64,000 nt of DNA from Cacajao melanocephalus (taxonomy: Eukaryota; Chordata; Mammalia; Primates; Pitheciidae): positions 31,093-95,092 of the forward strand of contig CAUYLG010061901.1 of assembly GCA_963573385.1 (NCBI GenBank). Direction: 5' to 3'. Made by a program: the position numbers and the translations under genes. Position 1 is the first letter of the stretch, and every line of letters begins with the position of its first letter. The notes beneath the pieces are model-generated. The model ran no database searches. It was not told the origin of the DNA and saw only the letters and a program-made list of their open reading frames with translations. Positions 55,580 through 64,000 of the stretch are shown piece by piece.

Positions 55580-55639
55580 TGGGACTCACTGATAAGGTGG
55601 TTCCCTTCCCAAAGATCAGTGCAGTTCCTCCCTGGTTGG
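55580..55639 (-). CDS. TRAJ15: TRAJ15 joining segment
   Basis: 60 nt, giving NQGGTALIFGKGTTLSVSP with FGKG and donor GTAAGT. Recombination signal: consensus CACAGTG (55640-55646), 12 bp, GCAAATACC (55659-55667). Expected functional. Confidence 0.96.
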
Positions 55640-56660
55640 CACAGTGAAATGGGGCCCTGCAAATACCTCATGTACCTGCTCACTCAAATCCACCTCACAT
55701 AATAAACAATGGAAATTTGTATTCCGTCCTTGCCCTTGGCGCAAAAGTCTCAGTGGGTTTTAGTATTTGGGTATAAAATAGCAAAGCTCTGTGATTTTGT
55801 GAAAAAGAGGGGCAGTTAGTTCTAAGTCCTTTATTCACTCAGTAACTGTTCACTGAACACCTCCGATGTGTAACGGCATTGTGCCGGCACCGGGGATAGA
55901 GAGCCACTTAGACACCGTCCCTGCCCTCATGGTACCTACGGTCTAGGATAAGGCAAACAATAAAGACACAGATAGTATAATGTTACGTGATGAAAGTGTG
56001 TGAATTAAAATCAGGCTGAATAACAAGATAGAGAGCAGCCAGGCACTGGCTGTGTTTGATGGCTCGTTAGATTGGCTGGATAAGAAAGGCCTCTCTGAGG
56101 TGATGTCTAAAGTGAAGTCTAGGCATGGAGGAGTTAATCATCATCCTCTTTTGCAGATAAATGGAAGGGCTAAAAAAGCAAGCCTGGATCTGAATCACAC
56201 AGAGCATCCACTTGGACACTTAGATCATGCCTTCTCCTTGCTGAAGTGTTAGATGTAAATCTAACTATGTAAATTCCTGGTTAGAAAAGGTAAAATAAGA
56301 CAGATTTTCTTTCAGAGTGACTTTGGGATGTTTTCTGGGCAACTGAAAGCTTTAGCCCTGGCCATGGAGGGCAGTGAGCTTGCAAGGGGTTGCCATCTGC
56401 AAGAGGAAGTGTTTGCTTTTCAGAGCAGATTTCTCTGATGGAACTGACCACTGAGATAAGGCGACGTCTTCCATTCTGCTTCCCTTTAACAATGCAAATT
56501 GCTACCTGGCAGAAGGGAGGATGGGGAAATCATGAAGAATGCTCTGCTTCCCATGAAATACAGATAAGTTGAGAACATTTGGCAGTCCACTTACATTTCC
56601 AAGAAAGCTTATTACTTTTCTCAATAACTAACCAACTTCAGAATTCATCAATAGTAATAC

Positions 56661-56721
56661 TTAGATTCACCTTTAACATGGTCCCCCTTCCAAAGACCAG
56701 CTTCTGACCATCTGAAAACCC
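56661..56721 (-). CDS. TRAJ16: TRAJ16 joining segment with degenerate heptamer
   Basis: 61 nt, giving GFSDGQKLVFGRGTMLKVNL. Human TRAJ16 has the odd core FARG, while here it is canonical FGRG. The donor GTATTA is weaker than its neighbours. The nonamer is a perfect ACAAAAACC (56741-56749). The heptamer at 12-bp spacing is TATAGCA (56722-56728), where the essential CAC is TAT. The coding part looks sound, but recombination may be impaired. Confidence 0.94.
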
Positions 56722-58022
56722 TATAGCAATCTATTGAACCACAAAAACCAAAGGATGCTTCATTTCCAAGCACAGTACTTCTCCCAGGGTTCTTTTGCTT
56801 GGTTGAAACCTAATCCAACACTAAGCACATATTTAGCTAGACTAAAAAATTTTGAGCTCACGCGCTCTCTGAAATGGTAGGAAACTTCAGAAACCATTTA
56901 CTATAAGCTCTCGACCTCACACATTTCTTTCCTGAGTGACCTCAGGTTTCTGAAGATCTCCAGGGAAGGTCTTGCTCACCAATTCTCATGTTCTTTTTTT
57001 CCTTATAATTAGAGAGGTCCACCTTATATCCAAATCCAACCCTTTCTCTGCCATGGCCAACGTCCATTAAACTTGTTCACCTTTAAGTTTACCCTCCAGT
57101 GAAAATTTTCATAAAATCTAACTATTAAAAATCATGAATCATTTGACCACCCATCCTTTTCAAAGAGATTCCACATATATTATCTCATCTGAATTTCACA
57201 GAATCCTTTGAGGTAGTCAAGGCTGGAATAATAATCTCTACATTTTAGATTAACTGAGGCTGAGAGAGCTTGAGTGGTGTTCTCATGGCTGCATAATCAG
57301 TGAGTGTCTGAGCTGGAGTCCACGCTGTTTTTGGCTTCTAGTCGAATGCCTTAATGATTTATTTTGCACACGTTCATGTATTGATCATATTACTTTGCCT
57401 TTCAAGTATCCTCCTTTCTGATTCCCTCCCCCAATGGAAGAGACAATATCATCAACAAAACAATAACCCCCTCCAAAAGAAAACCCTCCAGCTCAATTCC
57501 TTTTCAGAGCAGCAACCCTTTAATTCTCACACACTCCATGAACCAGAAGATAAGGGTTACCAATATTTCAATTACATTAATTGGGAAAAATGAAGGCCAG
57601 AGGAAATAAATCAGAATAATGTTTATAGAGGCTGCAGCCTGTTACAGACAACAAGATTTTGAACCTGAGAAATTTTAAGTCCTTGCCCTGCTATTGTGAC
57701 CATGTTCAAATCAACTACGCTGAATAGAGAGAATCGCTGTGTCCACCTTCGTCTGCCTCTTGGGAAAATCAGATCAGAAATGTGAAGAAATAAGGAAAGT
57801 ACCTTTTACTGTGTGCCTTCTCTTAAGAAAATAGACTCTAGAAAACATCAAGATAGCAATATCCTTTATCCATACTGAATTTGTGGATAAGTGCATGCTT
57901 ATGCATAAGAGTAACACAAAACATTTTAAAGACAAGTTTGAGACATTAATTTGGGCTGACACAGCACACTGAATCTCACATTGATGACAAGGCTCAATTG
58001 TGGGTCAAGCCCTAGTACTCAC

Positions 58023-58085
58023 TTGGTTTAACTAGCACCCTGGTTCCTCCTCCAAAAGTTAGCTTGTTGCTTGCAGCATTGATCA
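58023..58085 (-). CDS. TRAJ17: TRAJ17 joining segment
   Basis: 63 nt, giving INAASNKLTFGGGTRVLVKP with FGGG and donor GTGAGT. Recombination signal: CACAATG (58086-58092), 12 bp, GCAAAAACC (58105-58113). Expected functional. Confidence 0.96.
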
Positions 58086-59222
58086 CACAATGATTTGAGG
58101 CCCAGCAAAAACCACAGGGACCAAGAAAATAACACTCAATCGGTGCTCAATAAAGGACATTTTCTATGGTCTTGGAAAACTGGAGAGAGTGCAATGTTCA
58201 GGGTAATCCTATCTCCTAGCACTGTATCCTCTTCATAGAGCTGGAGTGCTTGCAAGTGGGCACATATTTGGGTCTAACCTGTTCGCATAGTTATTCACTA
58301 CTCTGCTTTGGCCATTCGGACCTGGCTCTGTGAATAAAGATAATATTAATAGCTCTCAACCATAACCTCATTCAGGGGCCATTTGGCCATTTTTATCTCA
58401 CAAAGGCAATTTTCTCTGAGAACAGAAAGCCCTATAAGCTCTAGGGAATCATCAGGATAAGGAAGACTCAATATTCATCTATTCAGAATGGAAATGCTGA
58501 ATGAACACACTCATACACATGCATGCACTTGCTAACAGGGTTTCTGTATTTAACTGAGTGCCTAGGAAAGACCCCAAAGAGAGGATGAGTACTTTAGTCC
58601 TGGATCCTCCCAGGCCCTTCCAGCTGCCATACCCGCTGTGGATCAACTTTACTTTCTCAGTGAAAGTTTCAGACCCAGACTCCCTCCAGTTACTCTAGAG
58701 CCCATCCATTGGTGACGCTAAGTGCTGAGGAAGCAGGAGAACAGGGATCTTGGGGAAAGTTTACAGAGAACCAAGGAGAGGTCATTCTCAGTAAGAAAGG
58801 AGTGCAGCGACGGAGCCTCTGACAGGGAGATGGCCAAGAGTCACAGGATCCAGGAAAAATACACCTTGGGAATCTGGTCTAGTTTGCTTGCCCATTCTAG
58901 GTGGAGGGCCGTGTCCTTCCCCAAGTGTTGGGTGTGGGCCAGAGCAGGTGCTTTGGGATGCTCACATGTTTTAGTGGGACCTTCCTTCTTTGCCTTTGGT
59001 GGGGACCATCAAGTCCTCTCTGATTCCTGGGTTCCTAAAAGGGACTTTCCATTGCCTTGGCTTTCTCTCTGTTTTTTTCATCTCAGTCTACCTAGGGATG
59101 GGGGTCTTCCAGGAGGGAAAATACACATATCTCTTTAGTTTCAAGACTAAAGGAGTTAGTTCATCTCCCTTTTCAATTTCTCCACAGTAATATTTCCCTG
59201 GAATAAAAAGCGACCCACTCAC

Positions 59223-59288
59223 CAGGCCAGACAGTCAACTGAGTTCCTCTTCCAAAGTATAGCCTCCCCAGGCTTGAGCCTGTGTTGG
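59223..59288 (-). CDS. TRAJ18: TRAJ18 joining segment (invariant NKT J)
   Basis: 66 nt, giving NTGSSLGRLYFGRGTQLT and then VWP, with FGRG, donor GTGAGT and a consensus heptamer CACAGTG (59289-59295). After 12 bp comes ACATGAACC (59308-59316). In human and mouse this J joins one V to make the invariant NKT alpha chain that sees CD1d with glycolipid. Human begins DRGSTLGRLYFG. Here Asp-Arg is Asn-Thr (AAC ACA for GAC AGA) and the next Ser-Thr is Ser-Ser. GSSLGR and the rest are conserved. Confidence 0.96.
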
Positions 59289-59615
59289 CACAGTGCTGGT
59301 CCCCTTTACATGAACCCAGCCCTAATGTTCCCCATCCCCTCTCCCCCCGGCTTTGGGGTATAGGGTTGAAAATTTGCCTCTATCCTGTTTAAGTGGCTAT
59401 AAGTCTTTTTCTTGTGCAGACATCAGTCTAAGCTGGACAGTCAGTCCTCAGAGGCTATATCTCCAGGGACAAGTGATCTGTGATAACAATAGTCTTCCTA
59501 CCTTCAGAGTTCCCTCCCATCAGAAAGCAATTACACATCCTTTTGAATGTGTTTGAATTGGAAGGAACTTTGCTCTCCTGGCCCTGTTTTCCAGTACAAA
59601 AGGCTGCTCATTTAC

Positions 59616-59675
59616 TTGGATTGACATTATGTTTGGATCCCTTTCCAAAGCTGAACTTGTAAAATCTTTGATAGC
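59616..59675 (-). CDS. TRAJ19: TRAJ19 joining segment
   Basis: 60 nt, giving YQRFYKFSFGKGSKHNVNP with FGKG. The donor is GTAAAT. The recombination signal is poor: heptamer CACCTCT (59676-59682), and no convincing nonamer at 12-bp distance (AATCACCCC). Human TRAJ19 is likewise regarded as an ORF of doubtful function, so the defect is probably old and shared. Confidence 0.92.
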
Positions 59676-60540
59676 CACCTCTGTCCTCTGCAAAATCACC
59701 CCATTTCCTTCATTCAACCTCTGATCCTCTCTGAAGACATTCCGTTTACCTTTTCCTTTTTTCCTCCTTGATATCTCCTATTATTTTCTCATTACTACAC
59801 TGGGAAATCATACCCCACCATCTTCTAGGTGTAAAAATCCCAAGTAGGCTTTAGCTTATGAATAATTTGATGAACTATTTGTTTGGCTATCAAAATAGTA
59901 AAAATAGAAGAAACAAGTCTGAGCTCACCTATTAATCCTCCAGGCTTGAGTCATGGGATCTTGGCATTTACAGTTGAAAGGGAGCCCAGAGGCGATTCAG
60001 TCTAACAGCTAAAATGGCATAGACGTGCCTTCTGCAACATCTCATGGTTAACCTTAGGGATCTAGCATGAAGATATCTAAAGAAGAAAAGTTCCAAACTT
60101 CGCAAATCAGGCTTTCCACCGCAGGGCAGTTCCACTTGTTCAAAAATGTTTGGTAGGAGGTTGGGGCACATCTTTCATCTGCTGGTTTTGATTTTGCCTC
60201 CACACTCACCCCCTACCTGGTCTACATGTTAATTCTTCAAATATTCAAAAGGAGTTAATTTTCTCTCTTAGAGACCTGAGATAATTTCAGATAATTAGCT
60301 CAGTTTTTATCTGACCACGAAGACTGTGCCACCAACAGATGTACCATTGTGAAGGCATGCCTTAGGAGGAGAGCGGTTTTGAGGTGAAAGAGAAGGTGAG
60401 GGAGACGTGAGAGGTTCTAACACAAACTGGGAAAGCTCTTGGGATTCAGTCCTTGACCATTGCACTTCCCAGGTGAAATTGCTTATAAACGTACCCACCA
60501 GTTTGCTTAAAAGTATTGTGGATTTTTCTTTCTTACTTAC

Positions 60541-60597
60541 TTGCTCTTACAGTTACTGTGGTTCCAGCTCCAAAGCTGAGCTTGTAGTTGTCAGAGC
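60541..60597 (-). CDS. TRAJ20: TRAJ20 joining segment
   Basis: 57 nt, giving SDNYKLSFGAGTTVTVRA with FGAG and donor GTAAGT. Strong signal: consensus CACAGTG (60598-60604), 12 bp, ACACAAACC (60617-60625). A second MAIT-associated J in human, and the CDR3 Tyr (NYK) is kept. Confidence 0.96.
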
Positions 60598-61270
60598 CAC
60601 AGTGTGAGGTTGCCCTACACAAACCTCGCCAAGACCATGGTTAGGAGAGTGGGCTGGGGGACAGGCAGGCTGGCTCTTAATCTAGCTCTGCCCCTCATCT
60701 GCTGTGGGCCCTTGGGCAACAATTTCAACCTCTTTGCTTTAGTTTTAACTTTCACACAGTTTCCTCATCTGTGAAAGTGGAGATAGGTAATATTTATCCC
60801 AGAGGGTTGTTAAGAGGGTCAAATGAGTCAAAGTATGAAAGGTGCTTTGCACATTCTGAGTGTTCAAGAAATGTTAAGTTATTAGAGTCTTATCAAGGGG
60901 ATCTAATTCTTTGCATCTTTTAATAATACATATAATTTTAATTTGTCATGTCTCCTCTCCGAAATCCTGGATATTCATGGGTACTTTAAATTGTATCTAA
61001 ATGCTCTTTTGTTAAGTAGCAACAGTTAAAATTTGGGTATTTTCCTTATATAGAATAGCACCTTGAGAACACGGTTGGCAGTTTCAGCACGTCTACTCGA
61101 TCATAGGATTTGTTTACCATATATCTGTTCAAGTGACATAGGAATAAGGACTAATAAAATGTTATGGGTGGGGACCCAAAATGCAAAATAAAAGAACTCA
61201 AATACAGACTGAAAAGAAGAATTTAGCATAATATGTTGGAAACTTTTTCTTCTAGGCAACTCTAACTTAC

Positions 61271-61325
61271 TTGGTTTTACATTGAGTTTGGTCCCAGATC
61301 CAAAGTAAAGTCTGTTGAAGTTGTA
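61271..61325 (-). CDS. TRAJ21: TRAJ21 joining segment
   Basis: 55 nt, giving YNFNRLYFGSGTKLNVKP with FGSG and donor GTAAGT. Recombination signal: CACCATG (61326-61332), 12 bp, ACAAAAAAT (61345-61353). Close to human TRAJ21 (KF to RL) and expected functional. Confidence 0.96.
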
Positions 61326-62030
61326 CACCATGTTTACTAGCATTACAAAAAATCCCCTGGCACTTCCTAAAAAGGAGACTTGCTATTCAGAGATGACTAA
61401 CCAAAGTAGGCCAAGACTAACCCAACCACACCAGTTCTTTGCTAATTCCCTGGAAAATTTGAGAACCAGAGTGAGGAATGAGCAGGGAAGGCACATTCAT
61501 TATCAGAGACAGGCAAGATAAGGGTAACTGCTTTTCTTCAGTGGTTTTATTGATTTCTTTTCTTTAGTTTTCTGCTTGAGTTCATTCTTGTGTCCTCTGT
61601 GCTCAATGCACACAATATTTGGAACAAGGACACTGCAAGTAAATGTTCTTTACCTTTTCCTTTTCCTAATTATAAATGAAAATTCCCCTCAGGTAGACTT
61701 AACTAAGGGGAAAATTCATATTCTGCCTTTAGCTCCAGGGCGATCTGGAAGCTTCTCTCTGAGACTCTGTATGTGAATCTGGGTTGCACTTGACAACTAG
61801 ATCTGAGTTTTTCTTAAGGACACCCTGAACAATGCCAGCTGGACAAAGGTGCTCTGTATGTATGACCTAATAAGATCACCATAGCTTCTGTCACAGTACC
61901 GTGGTACCTACATTATACAACCACTGCATTTTAACATCCACATTGACACTCTCCTCCCATGCCCCATAGTCAAACTGTACATTTTTTGCTTTTTTTTTCC
62001 CCCCGCTTCCTGCTTGCATATTCCCTTCAG

Positions 62031-62055
62031 AAAGAAAGAAAGAAAGAAAAAAAAA
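62031..62055. repeat. (GAAA)n / A-rich tandem repeat
   Basis: AAAG units running into an A-run. The open frames over it are artefacts of this composition. Confidence 0.85.
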
Positions 62056-62824
62056 GGCACTGCAGTGTTGGTTGTCATTTGCAAGTCTAGATGAAACATT
62101 ATTTATGGGCAAAATATTTTGCTGACAATTTCAAGAGAAAAGGAACCTTAGTGCCAACAGTTAGACACCCACACAGTTTGGAGTTAAACAGATCTCAACA
62201 AATGAGCACAGTTATGAGAAATAACACAGAAGTGACTTCAGTCTAAGCCAAGTAATTATAATACTTGTGCAGTTTTGGAGGGCAAGGGGCTTACTTGTTC
62301 TCACTTGTAGAAATGATTAGCAACGTGTTACAGAAATGCTTTGCTGGAAGGGCACCAGAGAGCTATAGAAATAGAGCCTCATTTAAAGATCTTAAATATA
62401 GGCACCTCTGTGTTTAATGACTTATTTAGAAATAGCTATTAGAATAGGCTAGAAATGTAAGTGGCCAACTAGACTTGGTGTGAGATAGTTGTTGTTGCAT
62501 ATAGTCTGGTCCTAGTGCAAATATTATCAGAAACAGAGGTTCCCCTTATGGAATCTGTTACCATTATTCAGCAATTCTTCTAGGTTAAAATGAATTTTTT
62601 TTCTATTCACTTTCATCAACTCCTATCAGCAAAAACCTTAGCAAAAAGGCTTCTCTTTCTCTTCTTGGTCTCTAATAAACAATTATCTGGTCGCATTACC
62701 CTTTCCAGTATGCGTTGCTGCTGTCTCTCCCCATCTTCAACCTCAGGCCCATTAAGTTACATGTACAGAATACATTTATGGATTAGTAAACCAGTGCAAA
62801 TAGTATTTAATTGTGGCAGCCTAC

Positions 62825-62887
62825 CAGGTACAACAGTCAATTGCGTCCCGGCTCCAAAGGTCAGTTGCCAGCCTGAACCAGAAGAAA
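62825..62887 (-). CDS. TRAJ22: TRAJ22 joining segment
   Basis: 63 nt, giving SSGSGWQLTFGAGTQLTVVP with FGAG. The donor is GTAGGC, which is non-optimal. The recombination signal is excellent: CACTGTG (62888-62894), 12 bp, perfect ACAAAAACC (62907-62915). The last J in this window. Confidence 0.95.
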
Positions 62888-62915
62888 CACTGTGATTTGC
62901 TCAACAACAAAAACC

Positions 62916-64000
62916 AGATCAAACAGGCCAGGCTGGCAAAGCACTGAGTTAAGAGTTGGCAGTGGTTCCTTTATGAATTAGGCCTGCATCGCTGTCAATC
63001 TAGGTTTGGTCTGGAGTAGCCAAATTGATTGATTGTCTACAAATCCTAAACACACCCTCCTTCATCTTTACAATCCCATTTTTTTTTAGGGAATCTTTGC
63101 TTTCCACTTTCCACTACAAAGTTCTAAACATCAACTGCGTGTTTTCAATATATGTGTAGAGCAAATACTCCTTGATTTTAGGTGTCAAAATAGCACTTGC
63201 ATCTTTTCATCTAAGGAGACTCACAAAGTCCAGAATAGAGAATATTTCCCTGTTGTGGGCATCACTGGGTTATGCCATCAGAGAACTGTCCAAATTCTTG
63301 AATCCTCCTGAGGCTGAGTCTACAGAATCTAAGTCAGGTAGGTACAGAGTGGCATTGCCTAGTTAACTTGGCCACTCATTTCACATTGATAAAATATATT
63401 AATCAATTATTAGAGAAATTGCTAGTTTTCTACTTCACTTTTGGGCCATTTCCTTTCTCATCACTAAAGTGGTATGTGTGTTAGTTATCTGCTAAGTGAC
63501 TTTGAAACTGTAGCAAAATTAGTTTTAGTATTAAGGAAGTGATGATGGTATAAGAGAATCATGCCCAAGAGAAATTAGGGTGTGCATTGTCATATCTGGG
63601 AGGAAACACGGAATCCACCTCCAGAATGTAAGTTGCATGGGGGCAATAGCACATTGTGTTTGCTGCATGTTGGATTTCTGGTTTCAGCACCAAGCCTGGC
63701 AGAGTGCAAGTACATGAAAATATTTGTCAGATGAATCTGCAGATTCCTCAAACTTCAAGTTTAAGCAAACCGACAGGTTTGGCAAATTAGAGATCTAAGA
63801 TCTAGTTCTAGTTCAGCCATAGACTGGCTGTGAGGCCATGATCAGTCTGTTCCCTGAGCCCCAGTTTTCTCATCCACGGAGAAAGTCAGAAAGGAAGGTT
63901 GTCAAGGCTCTCTCTGCTCTGTGAGGCTATGCTGTATGAATTTTTGGCCAAAAGTTTCAGAAACAGGAAGTGTCCCTCAGTAGCCATGAGTAAACTTTTT
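62916..64000. other. Interval upstream of TRAJ22
   Basis: I see no J segment here. An MIR-like stretch is present at about 63.81-63.90 kb. TRAJ23 should lie beyond the right edge. Confidence 0.75.

Larger units (their letters stand above)
40777..62915 (-). other. TRAJ1-TRAJ22 joining-segment array
   Basis: Twenty-two J segments in the human order with typical spacing of about 0.6-1.3 kb. All lie on the - strand and are fully covered by separate entries. The gaps hold MIR-like fragments (for example about 45.58-45.67, 50.18-50.26, 50.72-50.85 and 60.69-60.86 kb), L2-like stretches (about 41.05-41.28 kb) and unique sequence. There is no Alu and no young L1. Confidence 0.93.

Overview
This is a stretch of primate chromosome: the 3' end of the T-cell receptor alpha locus, in reverse orientation, followed by the oppositely transcribed DAD1 gene. 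About nineteen Alu elements or fragments, including AluS-like copies, and a simian-type 5'-truncated L1 place the organism among the simian primates. The TRAC constant exon and several TRAJ segments differ clearly from the human sequences I know, and TRAC also differs from what I remember of macaque. A New World monkey is the best guess, but the sequence alone does not prove it.

Layout, left to right. (1) Positions 1 to about 21.33 kb hold the 3' two thirds of DAD1 on the + strand. There is part of the intron before the last coding exon, that exon (10883-11057, with the stop codon) and a 3'-UTR-only exon (21106 to about 21328). The first coding exon lies left of the window. (2) From about 21.33 to 33.88 kb is the DAD1-TRAC intergenic region, which is the TCR alpha locus control region. 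It contains the T-cell-receptor alpha enhancer core (E-alpha, 29855-29945) with its CRE, TCF/LEF and RUNX/ETS sites in the known order. A strong CTCF-type motif lies about 0.6 kb from it, and there is a GC-rich patch with tandem ETS sites. (3) TRAC occupies 33876-38415 on the - strand, with four exons and the expected lengths and splice phases. (4) From 40.78 to 62.89 kb are 22 TRAJ joining segments in order, TRAJ1 to TRAJ22, all on the - strand. Each has a 5' splice donor after the J and a recombination signal on its other side, with a 12-bp spacer in most cases. TRAJ23 would lie beyond the right edge.

The parts work together as follows. V(D)J recombinase joins a V segment, far to the right of this window, to one J through the 12-spacer signal. 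The rearranged exon is then spliced from the J donor to TRAC exon 1 (first base at 38415). E-alpha drives accessibility and transcription of the array. DAD1 is a ubiquitously expressed oligosaccharyltransferase subunit that ends close to the locus control region.

The main points of interest are germline changes in individual J segments. TRAJ1 has lost the Phe-Gly core, TRAJ7 has Leu for Phe, and TRAJ8 has an in-frame stop at its 5' edge. TRAJ16 has a canonical FGRG but a ruined heptamer, and TRAJ18 (the invariant NKT J) has changed contact residues. There are also J-like relics not explained by the TRAJ1-22 set, a C-to-T change in the E-alpha CRE, and a complete absence of Alu elements over the J array.
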